DNA of 6,502 bases from Pirellulales bacterium (GTDB taxonomy: Bacteria; Planctomycetota; Planctomycetia; Pirellulales; JAICIG01): the NCBI GenBank assembly GCA_025924495.1, contig JAICIG010000442.1, positions 1-6,502 of the forward strand. The letters are read 5' to 3'. Shown here piece by piece: positions 1-6,490 of this stretch (its first letter is position 1; each line of letters begins with the position of its first letter). The position numbers were made by a program, and so were the translations under genes. Under the pieces are notes generated by a model. The model had not been told where the DNA came from. It did no database searches and saw only the letters and a program-made list of their open reading frames with translations.

Positions 1-1419
1 ATCTTGTTGCTGGCGCTGTTGCTGAGCGCCTTTAGTTTGCCCACGGATATTCAAAATCGGACGATCTACACCATCGTGACCAAGCCCGTCCGGCCCAGCG
101 AAGTTGTGTTGGGGCGTACGCTGGGCTTCTCGGCGATCGGCACTGCGCTACTGTTTTTCATGGGGCTGGGGAGCTACTTCTTCGTCTCGCGCACTCTCAA
201 TCACACGCACGAGCTGACCGAAGAGGACCTTGCTCCGATCGAGGCTCCGGCCAATGAGCAGGGACCCGCTGGCAAACAAGGTCGAACGGGCTTTACCGCC
301 GGCCATCGGCACGAGGTTGAACTCGACTCCGCGGGCAACGGGTTCACCAGCTCGGCGCAGCAGCACTTGCATCGCGTTACGGCGGTCGAACGCGACGGTC
401 GCACTGAGTACGTCGTGGAACCGCCAATCGGCCAGTTCAAGGCCCGCGTGCCCGTATATGGCAAGTTGTCCTTCAAAGACCGCGCCGGCAATCCGACCGA
501 CAAGGGCATCAATGTCGGTAATGAGTGGACCTACCGCAGCTATATCGAAGGAGCCACGCAGGCATCGGCCACCTGGCGATTTCAGAACCTGCGGCAGCGC
601 GATTTCCCGAACGGCATTCCGGTGGAAATGACCATCCGCGTATTCCGTACCTATAAGGGCGATATCAACCAAGGCATCGGCGGCACGATTACGCTCAGAA
701 ATCCGAAGAAGCCGGAAGTCAAACAGGTTTTGACAAACTTCGTCGCGCACGAATTCTCCATCGATCAGCACGTCATTCCGCTGGAGATGGACGATGATCA
801 AGGGAAAAAGATCAACGTATTTGAGGATCTCGTGGCGGACGGAGAGTTGGACGTCGAGCTGACCTGCCTCGATCGCGCCCAGTTCTTTGGCATGGCGCAA
901 CCCGACGTCTATTTGCTCCGCCGCGAAGGGACGCCCTGGTTGAACTTCGTCAAAGGCTACGTCGGCATCTGGCTGCAGATGGTGATGATCACGGCTTTCG
1001 GCGTCATGTGGAGCACCTTCCTCAACGGCTCCGTGGCCATGTTGGCGACCGTAGCAACGATGATCGGCGGGTTTTTTGTGCAGTTTCTGACGCGGCTTTC
1101 CTTGAACGAAGAGCACGGCGGCGGCACCTTCGAGTCGCTGATTCGCATCGTCAAGCAAGACAATGTGATGAGTCCTTTAGAGCAGACGGTCACCAACAAC
1201 GTAGCCATCTGGCTGGACAAGATCGAGCGCGTGCCGCTGTGGGTCGTGGCCAACTTGTTGCCCGATCTGCCCGCGATGAGCGATGCGTCGTATGTGTCGC
1301 ATGGATTTGATATCTCTGCCGACCTGCTGTTGATCCACATTACGACCGCCCTGGGCTACGTCGTGCCGGTGCTGATCGCCGGGTTTTTGTTCTTCAAAGT
1401 GCGCGAGGTGGCGAAATGA
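1..1419 (+). CDS. ABC-2 type transporter permease, 5'-truncated
   Basis: The frame is open at the left edge, so the true start lies outside the window; residue numbers here count from the TTG at base 4. This is probably the membrane subunit of an ATP-driven exporter in the cytoplasmic membrane. Visible in order: the end of a membrane helix (about 1-12); the segment TDIQNRTIYTIVTKPVRP (14-31), a cytoplasmic signature I associate with planctomycete ABC-2 permeases; a helix at about 40-62; a polar extracytoplasmic domain of about 245 residues (66-312); then helices at about 316-340, 343-364 and 440-465. The loop begins with three H-x-H pairs (67/69, 101/103, 121/123). The ATPase partner is not in the window and is expected upstream. 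The stop overlaps the start of the next gene by 4 bases (ATGA), which implies co-transcription and translational coupling. Substrate is unknown. Family call is fairly sure; function beyond that is inference. Confidence 0.82.
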   Translation: MLLLALLLSAFSLPTDIQNRTIYTIVTKPVRPSEVVLGRTLGFSAIGTALLFFMGLGSYFFVSRTLNHTHELTEEDLAPIEAPANEQGPAGKQGRTGFTAGHRHEVELDSAGNGFTSSAQQHLHRVTAVERDGRTEYVVEPPIGQFKARVPVYGKLSFKDRAGNPTDKGINVGNEWTYRSYIEGATQASATWRFQNLRQRDFPNGIPVEMTIRVFRTYKGDINQGIGGTITLRNPKKPEVKQVLTNFVAHEFSIDQHVIPLEMDDDQGKKINVFEDLVADGELDVELTCLDRAQFFGMAQPDVYLLRREGTPWLNFVKGYVGIWLQMVMITAFGVMWSTFLNGSVAMLATVATMIGGFFVQFLTRLSLNEEHGGGTFESLIRIVKQDNVMSPLEQTVTNNVAIWLDKIERVPLWVVANLLPDLPAMSDASYVSHGFDISADLLLIHITTALGYVVPVLIAGFLFFKVREVAK

Positions 1420-3035
1420 ACCGGCAGTCCCTGATTCGCAAGATCACCTATCTGGTGCTGATCGTCGTGCTGTTGTTGCCGCTGTCGTATTACAGTCAGC
1501 CTGCGACCGTGGAGGTGGGCAACGAACCTGCCAAACCTGGCGGACGGCTGGCCCAGTTGCGCGACCAGTACCAGCTTGGCCAGGCCAATCTGGGCGAGAT
1601 CGATCCGGCGGGCGAGACGATCAAGTTGGCCACGCTCGGTCTCCGCGGCGTCGCCGCAAACATCCTCTGGGACAAGGCCAACGAGGCGAAAAAGACGGAA
1701 GATTGGACCGGCCTGCAGGTCACGCTCGACCAGCTGGCCAGGCTGCAGCCGAATTACATCAGCGTCTGGCGCTTCCAGGCCTGGAACGTTTCCTACAATA
1801 TTTCGGTCGAGTGGGACGACTACCACGATCGCTACTTCTGGGTCAAGGAAGGCATTAAGTTCCTGCGGCGCGGTTCGCGTTACAACCAGATGGAGCCGCG
1901 GCTGATCTTCGATACCGGTTGGTTCACCGCCAATAAGATCGGCGTGGCCGACGAGCGCGTGCAGTTTCGCCGCTTGTTCCGCGAAGACGACGATCCGGAA
2001 TTTCCCAACCACCGCTCGCGGCCGCAGAATCGCCGCGATAACTGGCTTGTCGGCCAGGAGTACTTCGAGCAGGCCGTTTCGCTGGTCGATGACCGAGGCG
2101 CTTCACTGAAGACCATGAACCCGTTGACGTTCTTCAACCAGCCGGGCATGTCGCAGATCAACTACGCGAACGGCCTTGAGGAAGACGGCACGTTCGAGGA
2201 AAAAGCGAAAGTCGCCTGGCAAGAGGCTGACCGCCGTTGGAAGGAGTTCGGCAACCGAGAACTGCATACGACCGACGGTTTCACGGTTCGCCTCAACGAC
2301 CTGGACTTGCATCGCGAGAAGCTGGCAAAAGCCGTGGCCGAGCTCGACGCGCTGGCGCCGGGCGCACGCGACGAGATTCGCGCGGAGAAGAAGAACAAGC
2401 TATCGCCGGCCGACCGCGAAGTACTAACCATCCCGGTCGAATCTCGCAGCCCGGAAGAAGCCGGACAAGCTTATCGGGTGGAAATGCAACTGAGTCCCAC
2501 GCATCAGGAAGTGGCCGACCGCGTGAAAGGGGAGTCGGCCGAAAAGGCCAAGAAGTTGCTCCGCGAGATCGGCTACCTGGACGCCATAAGTCATGCCATC
2601 GACCGCGATCGCGGCACGATCAACTTCCGCTACTGGCAGACGCGCTGCCAAATGGAAATGACTGATTCCTCGCTGGAAGCCAGACGCCTGCTGTATCAGG
2701 CGAAAAAGCTGTATGAAACGGACGCGGCCTTGCCCGAATCCCGCGAGGCTTACGAGAAAGGCTTTGCCGAATGGCGAAAAACCTTGGATGCCTTCCCGGA
2801 AGTCAAGGAAGACAGCATCGGCTCGGACGACATGATCGATACCATCAAAGGTTATGCCGAAGTCCTTTCGAAGCTTGATGCGCCATTTCCTGACGACTTC
2901 GTGCTGAAGGACTTCCTTGAGGCTTATCGCAAGCGGAATCCGGTGGCTCGTCTGCCAGGCATGCCGGAACCCGAATTTCAGCCTCCCCCGCAGCAACAGC
3001 CGCCTCCTGGCGCGCCGCCGCGTTCCGCTCAGTGA
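1416..3035 (+). CDS. Planctomycete membrane-anchored TPR-like protein (often labelled 'IRE')
   Basis: This 539-aa protein starts with a short basic stretch and one hydrophobic helix (about 11-26), so it is probably anchored in the cytoplasmic membrane with the bulk outside. Residues about 75-155 are helical and TPR-like, with the conserved-looking stretch LQPNYISVWRFQAWNVSYN (110-128) and a following DRYFWVKEGIKFLRRG (138-153). Residues 255-480 are highly charged and predicted helical or coiled. The tail (514-539) is rich in proline and glutamine. I recognise it as a protein usually named 'IRE (iron responsive element)' in planctomycete genomes. That label is misleading, since an IRE is an RNA element and nothing here suggests iron regulation. 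The ATG overlaps the permease stop (ATGA) with GAGG 7 bases upstream, so the start is well supported. It is probably a partner or scaffold of the permease, but this is inferred from overlap only. Confidence 0.85.
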   Translation: MNRQSLIRKITYLVLIVVLLLPLSYYSQPATVEVGNEPAKPGGRLAQLRDQYQLGQANLGEIDPAGETIKLATLGLRGVAANILWDKANEAKKTEDWTGLQVTLDQLARLQPNYISVWRFQAWNVSYNISVEWDDYHDRYFWVKEGIKFLRRGSRYNQMEPRLIFDTGWFTANKIGVADERVQFRRLFREDDDPEFPNHRSRPQNRRDNWLVGQEYFEQAVSLVDDRGASLKTMNPLTFFNQPGMSQINYANGLEEDGTFEEKAKVAWQEADRRWKEFGNRELHTTDGFTVRLNDLDLHREKLAKAVAELDALAPGARDEIRAEKKNKLSPADREVLTIPVESRSPEEAGQAYRVEMQLSPTHQEVADRVKGESAEKAKKLLREIGYLDAISHAIDRDRGTINFRYWQTRCQMEMTDSSLEARRLLYQAKKLYETDAALPESREAYEKGFAEWRKTLDAFPEVKEDSIGSDDMIDTIKGYAEVLSKLDAPFPDDFVLKDFLEAYRKRNPVARLPGMPEPEFQPPPQQQPPPGAPPRSAQ

Positions 3036-3235
3036 GCATGGACCGGGGCGCCTCGGCTGAGTGAAGGCCTGGATTGGCAGGATGAGCTTACAAAACGCCC
3101 GGGTCCGATGTTCGCGGGGGGCAACTTGAATTAGAATTGAGCGGTGCTAATGGCAGCGGCAGCGCTTTACTGACCGCGACAGCCAGCGACCAATTCATAT
3201 TTCATAGGCAGCCGAGACGCCGGAGGATGATTTTG
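3036..3235 (+). other. Intergenic gap, possible promoter region
   Basis: This 200-base gap follows the long TPR-like gene and precedes the PGPGAM-repeat gene. No gene is supported. It contains two AT-rich patches in GC-rich surroundings, at about 3126-3138 and 3191-3206, which could belong to a promoter. I found no -35/-10 pair with good spacing. An open extension of the downstream frame back to a TTG at 3137 has no ribosome-binding site and would spoil the signal peptide. No hairpin with a T tract is visible, so it is unclear whether transcription of the upstream pair stops here. Confidence 0.3.
3222..3226 (+). promoter_or_regulatory. Shine-Dalgarno site that decides the start at 3236
   Basis: GGAGG lies 9 bases before the ATG at 3236. 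It directly abuts the in-frame ATG at 3227 with no spacer, so the ATG at 3227 is unlikely to be used. The choice favours MTLRRRTARG as the N terminus. Confidence 0.55.
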
Positions 3236-3697
3236 ATGACGCTACGACGTCGCACTGCACGGGGCGTGGTGGGCGGCTGGCTGTTTACGGTCGGCGCGAT
3301 CGTGCTTTCGGCGTCGGCCTCGGTCACCCAAGCGCAGGATGGCGCTGTACCGGCTCAGGCAGGCGGGGCGCCAGGAATGCCCGGGCCCGGCGCCATGCCG
3401 GGTCCTGGGGCCATGCCGGGTCCTGGGGCCATGCCGGGTCCTGGGGCCATGCCAGGAGGCATGCCGGGCCCAGCTAACCCTGCCGGTCAGGCTGCTCCGG
3501 CGCCCGCCGCGGCGGCATCCCCGGCCCAAGCGGCCAAATCGTTTTTGACCTCATCTACCGGCGGCATGCCTTGGCAGGTGGGAGCAATGTTTACGGCATT
3601 CTGGGTCTTGATGGCGGCGGAAATTGCCATCATTTCCAAGCCGTCCAAGCGCTTGGACAAGCCCAAAAAACAGCAAGAAGCCGCCGAAGCCGAATAG
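3236..3697 (+). CDS. Small exported membrane protein with (PGPGAM)4 linker
   Basis: This is a 153-aa protein of unknown function. The N terminus is a classic signal sequence: basic residues (RRR, 4-6), a hydrophobic core (about 13-27) and a likely cleavage site after AQ at about 34. A low-complexity region follows, with four PGPGAM hexapeptides (49-72), then PGGM and an Ala/Pro-rich stretch to about 99. One membrane helix (about 112-134, MPWQVGAMFTAFWVLMAAEI) is followed by a lysine-rich tail (135-153, with KPSKRLDKPKK). The basic tail after the helix suggests it faces the cytoplasm, with the repeat region outside. The start at 3236 was chosen because GGAGG sits 9 bases upstream. It lies between the TPR-like gene and the CvpA-like gene in the same direction, so it may belong to the same envelope module. 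I do not recognise a named family. Confidence 0.72.
   Translation: MTLRRRTARGVVGGWLFTVGAIVLSASASVTQAQDGAVPAQAGGAPGMPGPGAMPGPGAMPGPGAMPGPGAMPGGMPGPANPAGQAAPAPAAAASPAQAAKSFLTSSTGGMPWQVGAMFTAFWVLMAAEIAIISKPSKRLDKPKKQQEAAEAE
3380..3451 (+). repeat. In-frame 18-bp tandem repeat, four units
   Basis: Four 18-base units each encode Pro-Gly-Pro-Gly-Ala-Met. The last three (3398-3415, 3416-3433, 3434-3451) are identical: CCGGGTCCTGGGGCCATG. The first (3380-3397) differs at third codon positions only. A shortened relative encoding PGGM follows at 3452-3463. DNA identity among units beyond what the protein requires points to recent duplication. Because the unit is 18 bases, gain or loss keeps the frame. 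Confidence 0.9.
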
Positions 3698-3763
3698 GGC
3701 TGCCCGCCGGGACGACAACCGCAACGAAATCTGCGCAGCAGCGAGACAAGTCTGAGCCAACGA

Positions 3764-3769
3764 GAGGAG
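3764..3769 (+). promoter_or_regulatory. Shine-Dalgarno site of the CvpA-like gene
   Basis: GAGGAG ends 10 bases before the ATG at 3780. It favours this start over the in-frame ATGs at codons 7 and 9, which lie farther from any purine-rich site. Confidence 0.5.
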
Positions 3770-3779
3770 ACGTCATCAG

Positions 3780-4211
3780 ATGGACGGCTGGAAAACGATG
3801 CTCATGATTCACCGGCTGGGCCTGATCTTCATTGGCCTATGGATTCTAGGCAGCGTTCGCAAGGAAGGGCTGTGGAGCAATATCCTGCTGTTGTGCAACT
3901 GGTGCATCGCATTCTACGCCACGTGGCTCACTTGGCAGCCGGCGCTCAAAGGAATTCTCAGTCTGGCCAAGCCCGCGCCCAACGATCAATTGCTGATCCT
4001 GGGAATAGGCATGGCCGTGATTTGGGTCTTGTTTCTGGTCTTTCTCGGAGTGCTGCGAACCGCCACCGATAAATTGTCGAACGTCAAGGTCGCATTTCAT
4101 CCGTTGGTGGACCGCTTCGGCACGTTCATTTGCATGGCAATCTTGATTGCCAGCATCCGTTACAGCGCCTTGCCGATGCAACTGCTGTTGGAACTCGGCA
4201 AGAATTCCTGA
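3780..4211 (+). CDS. CvpA-like four-helix membrane protein
   Basis: This 143-aa protein is mostly membrane. Hydrophobic helices are visible at about 9-25, 33-53, 70-92 and 112-130. The turn after helix 1 carries SVRKEG (25-30), which resembles the basic-glycine turn near the start of CvpA (colicin V production protein) family members. The second helix contains AFYATWLTW, also reminiscent of that family. The resemblance is weak and the N terminus is not typical, so an unrelated four-helix protein is possible. It follows the PGPGAM-repeat protein by 82 bases in the same direction, with its own good ribosome-binding site, and is the last + strand gene of the block. Its stop codon lies in the left arm of an inverted repeat shared with the convergent PEBP gene. 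Role unknown; it probably acts in the cytoplasmic membrane with its neighbours. Confidence 0.7.
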   Translation: MDGWKTMLMIHRLGLIFIGLWILGSVRKEGLWSNILLLCNWCIAFYATWLTWQPALKGILSLAKPAPNDQLLILGIGMAVIWVLFLVFLGVLRTATDKLSNVKVAFHPLVDRFGTFICMAILIASIRYSALPMQLLLELGKNS

Positions 4212-4230
4212 GTTGCGAACTTCAACTCAG
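4208..4230. terminator. Inverted repeat between convergent genes, possible two-way terminator
   Basis: CTGAGTTG (4208-4215) and CAACTCAG (4223-4230) form a perfect 8-bp stem around a 7-base loop. The left arm holds the stop of the CvpA-like gene (TGA 4209-4211) and the right arm holds the reverse-strand stop of the PEBP gene (4227-4229). The placement suits a shared terminator, but neither side has a run of T after the stem and the stem is only moderately GC-rich, so it is not a classic intrinsic terminator. Confidence 0.45.
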
Positions 4231-4781
4231 CGCTGATAGGTTCCGACCAGTTCGCCTTCGGCGAGGATGTGCCCTTTCATGGCCTTGAGCAAGGCATGTT
4301 TGTCGGCCTTGGCCGGCAGCTTGAGCGGAACATCCAAGGCGTAAATACGAAAGTGATAATGGTGCACGCCGTGTCCGCGAGGCGGGGCGGGCCCGCGGTA
4401 TCCAATCGTGCGGCCAGACTTCCAGGAGTTGAGACCCTGCAACGCGCCTCGCGGCGATTCGAGCTGTGCATCGCCGGGCAGCCCTTCGGGCAGCTCGCGT
4501 ACTTCAGCAGGAATCTTATAGAGCAGCCAATGCACCCACGGCTTGGCGCTTGGTGCGTCGGGATCGATGCAAATCAGCGCGAATTCCGCCGTCCCCTGGG
4601 GCGCGTCCTTCCATGTCAGGGCAGGCGATACGTCCTTCCCGTCTTCCGTGTATTTCTTGGGGATTACGGTCCCCGGAAAAAAGGCCTCGCTCGTCAAGTC
4701 GATGGACATTGGCGCTCCTCCTTCGCATAAAGTCGCCAGACCTGCCACGCCCACAGCAATTAACGCAACGATTCGATTCAT
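4227..4781 (-). CDS. PEBP family protein (YbhB/YbcL, Raf-kinase-inhibitor-like), with signal peptide
   Basis: This 184-aa protein belongs to the phosphatidylethanolamine-binding protein family, small beta-fold proteins with an anion- or phosphate-binding pocket; bacterial members have no firmly settled role. Family landmarks: the core starts at MSIDLTSEAF (25-34), then DGKDVSPALTW (47-57), the pocket motif DPDAP (73-77), WVHW (82-85), and the second pocket segment GYRGPAPPRGHG (127-138) followed by HHYHF (140-144) and ALD (148-150). Residues 1-23 form a hydrophobic leader, so the product is probably exported; the Cys at 19 is preceded by Leu, so it is not a good lipobox. The start at 4781 has AGGA 9 bases upstream (4791-4794). 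The frame stays open back to 4904, but that extension is not family-like. A second, stronger ribosome-binding site precedes Met25. It lies 119 bases downstream of the MAT gene in the same direction and could be co-transcribed. Confidence 0.9.
   Translation of the reverse strand: MNRIVALIAVGVAGLATLCEGGAPMSIDLTSEAFFPGTVIPKKYTEDGKDVSPALTWKDAPQGTAEFALICIDPDAPSAKPWVHWLLYKIPAEVRELPEGLPGDAQLESPRGALQGLNSWKSGRTIGYRGPAPPRGHGVHHYHFRIYALDVPLKLPAKADKHALLKAMKGHILAEGELVGTYQR
4717..4723 (-). promoter_or_regulatory. Strong internal Shine-Dalgarno before Met25 of the PEBP gene
   Basis: On the reverse strand AAGGAGG is followed by a 7-base spacer and an in-frame ATG at 4709-4707. This is a near-ideal ribosome-binding site and is better than the one before the first ATG at 4781. 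Met25 is where cytoplasmic family members normally begin, so initiation here would give a signal-less form. The same bases encode Glu-Gly-Gly, so coincidence is possible. Confidence 0.5.
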
Positions 4782-4900
4782 GATCGGTGTTCCTGCAAAT
4801 GCGAGGGGATGTCCGGAATCGCCGCGGCAAGGCAACATCGCCGACTCCTGTTCAGCTGGCGGCTGATCTCCCTCGCTCCGTCGCAACGTCGTTTCTCCCC

Positions 4901-6103
4901 TCAAAAAATCGTCAGCTCCTGTTCAATGAAACGTTTCCACAAACCGCCGATATTCGACATGTGCTCGCGGGCGATCGCCTCGATCATTTCTCGGACGTCG
5001 TCCATGAGTTGGCCGTGGGCTAGTCGCACCCTGATCGCTGCGACCTTCGGATCGTTCACCGGACGGCCGATCTGGCTGACCAGATAACACTCGGCCGCGT
5101 CGACGCCGGATGCCTGCTTCACGATCGTTTCGCAAATCAGCCGGGCAGCGACGTTGTAGAGCTTGCCGACATGGGTGATCGGGTTCTTACCGGCAACCGC
5201 CTCCATCGTCATCGGACGACCCGGCGCGATCAGCCCGTTGGCGCGGTTTCCTCGGCCGACCTCTCCATCGTCGCCGGCCTCGGCCGACGTCCCGGTCACC
5301 GTCAAGAAAACATTGCTCGCCGCACAATCATCCGCGGCGTTGACCGAGACGTCGAGCGTATCGGCGAGCATCGTCTCCGCGGTACGCCGAATCGATGACC
5401 TCAAGCTCGTCTTTTTTTCCAGATAATCGTCCACGCTCGAAACGAATCGATCGACAAACGCACAGGCGACGGTCAGCGACGTCTGCCCGTCGAACCGCAG
5501 GCCGAGCACCTTGACGTCTTCGCCAATCTCGGGGGAGACCTGCCTGGTCGAGGGCGAATTGATGTCCCGTTCGATGCGGTAAACGGCCTGCTCCAGGCTT
5601 GTCAAAGGAGCATATCCGACGCCGCACGACGTGTCGTTCGCCAACCATTCGCCCGTTCGCTGTTGGCGCAGATAGAGATCCGCCAAGTCGGCCGAACCAG
5701 GGCGCGTATGCACGTGAATGCGGAGATGTTTCTCACTGTCGAGCGCATGGAAGTGCCGCTGGAACCAGTGGAGACTGCTCGCGCGGGCCAATTCTTCGAC
5801 AGGCACGCGGACGCCTTTCAGTTCCGCGGTGACCCGGCCCGCCAGATGGATCTCGATGGGCTCGAGCACTTGCCCGCCGCCGAAGCTTGGTCGCGCTGAA
5901 CCGCCGACTAGCAACGCCTTGTCGACATTGTGGTGGAGGATCAGGCCGAAGCGGTCCAGGTAAAAGCGACACAGCGCCAGGCTGAACTCTTCGGCCAGTG
6001 CGTCACAGATCGAGTCCGGATGTCCAAGCCCTTTACGTTCGACAATTTCGGCAGGCTGCGATTTTGCTGCCTCAGGCGACAGGGGAGTCAGGATCAGCTT
6101 CAT
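4901..6103 (-). CDS. Archaeal-type S-adenosylmethionine synthetase (methionine adenosyltransferase)
   Basis: The enzyme makes S-adenosylmethionine from methionine and ATP in the cytoplasm. The 400-aa length and motifs match the archaeal AdoMet synthetase family (COG1812 type), not the usual bacterial MetK. Seen in order: ERKGLGHPD (22-30), with the GHPD loop shared with Met[13 protein letters not shown] (57-68); [12 protein letters not shown] (156-167); the hallmark [16 protein letters not shown] (277-292); RPMTMEA (296-302); and [13 protein letters not shown] (305-317). All look intact, so an active enzyme is expected. The ATG at 6103 (MKLILTPL) was chosen because the family's N terminus begins there. 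The frame is open a further 82 codons upstream, but that part has an arbitrary composition. No good Shine-Dalgarno is visible before the ATG, which is odd beside the neighbours. The PEBP gene follows on the same strand after 119 bases. Confidence 0.92.
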   Translation of the reverse strand: MKLILTPLSPEAAKSQPAEIVERKGLGHPDSICDALAEEFSLALCRFYLDRFGLILHHNVDKALLVGGSARPSFGGGQVLEPIEIHLAGRVTAELKGVRVPVEELARASSLHWFQRHFHALDSEKHLRIHVHTRPGSADLADLYLRQQRTGEWLANDTSCGVGYAPLTSLEQAVYRIERDINSPSTRQVSPEIGEDVKVLGLRFDGQTSLTVACAFVDRFVSSVDDYLEKKTSLRSSIRRTAETMLADTLDVSVNAADDCAASNVFLTVTGTSAEAGDDGEVGRGNRANGLIAPGRPMTMEAVAGKNPITHVGKLYNVAARLICETIVKQASGVDAAECYLVSQIGRPVNDPKVAAIRVRLAHGQLMDDVREMIEAIAREHMSNIGGLWKRFIEQELTIF

Positions 6104-6490
6104 CGCCGTCTTGCCGCTCGCATGGTTCTGGCCGAATGCGGAAGTCCGCGCGTAAGATCGTCGGCAAAACACGTGCCGGCGCTTCCAGACCCGAAAAATG
6201 GCCGCCGGGAGCTCGCGCGCGGGCAGATTGCCGGGGTTGTGTGCGGCCGCCATGTGCGAAAATGCGCGCTTCGTCGCTTGAAACGGCAGCCGGCGTTTAA
6301 TTGCGGACTTTGTCGAGTTGCCCTGGCCCAATAGCTGCCTTGATCGCATCTCGGTTGCACGCCCTGAACTTGTCCGGCGCTCGGCAATTCCTTTCTTACG
6401 GTCGCGAACCTATTAGAATGGATCAACCTGCCGAACTGGCTGGGGGCGTTGCCTGCGCCTCCTTGTAACTTTCCCTCAAGGAAATTCTCG
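6104..6490. other. Intergenic region upstream of the MAT gene, no gene supported
   Basis: About 390 bases separate the MAT start from a possible gene at the right edge. Reading frames here on both strands are arginine-, serine- and proline-rich and look like chance frames in GC-rich DNA. I compared the reverse strand by eye with the SAM-I (S-box), SAM-II and SAH riboswitch cores and saw no match. A short palindrome GCGGA-AG-TCCGC (6138-6149) lies about 35 bases before the MAT start, but it could be chance. An AT-richer patch with TATTAGAAT (6411-6419) could be part of a + strand promoter, without a clear -35 partner. The region presumably holds the MAT promoter and leader, but I cannot place them. 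Confidence 0.4.

Noticed and set aside
148..1158. Long reverse-strand frame of 336 codons antisense to the ABC permease
   Set aside because: It lies entirely within a clear permease gene, its translation has no membrane or domain pattern, and such antisense frames are common in GC-rich coding DNA.
2424..2996. Reverse-strand frame of 190 codons inside the TPR-like gene
   Set aside because: It is a mirror frame of a well-supported gene, with no ribosome-binding site and no recognisable features.
3074..3090. TTGGCAG...GC resembling a sigma-54 promoter
   Set aside because: The GG and GC elements are separated by 8 bases and not the 10 needed, so the spacing is wrong.
3137..3235. TTG-initiated extension of the PGPGAM protein
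   Set aside because: No ribosome-binding site precedes the TTG, and the extension would bury the signal peptide; GGAGG points to the ATG at 3236.
4782..4904. N-terminal extension of the PEBP protein back to 4904
   Set aside because: The extension is not family-like and would place the hydrophobic leader internally; the ATG at 4781 has its own AGGA site and gives a clean signal peptide.
6138..6149. GCGGA-AG-TCCGC palindrome as an operator upstream of MAT
   Set aside because: Only five base pairs per arm in GC-rich DNA, with no second copy; chance is the simpler explanation.
6104..6349. 82-codon N-terminal extension of the AdoMet synthetase
   Set aside because: The family begins close to MKLILTPL; the extra residues are arginine-rich and look like chance coding.
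6100..6426. 108-codon reverse-strand frame upstream of the MAT gene
   Set aside because: Its composition is arginine- and serine-rich without any pattern, and no ribosome-binding site was seen.
6456..6464. Reverse-strand AAGGAGG-like site near the right edge
   Set aside because: No ATG, GTG or TTG lies at a usable distance downstream on that strand.
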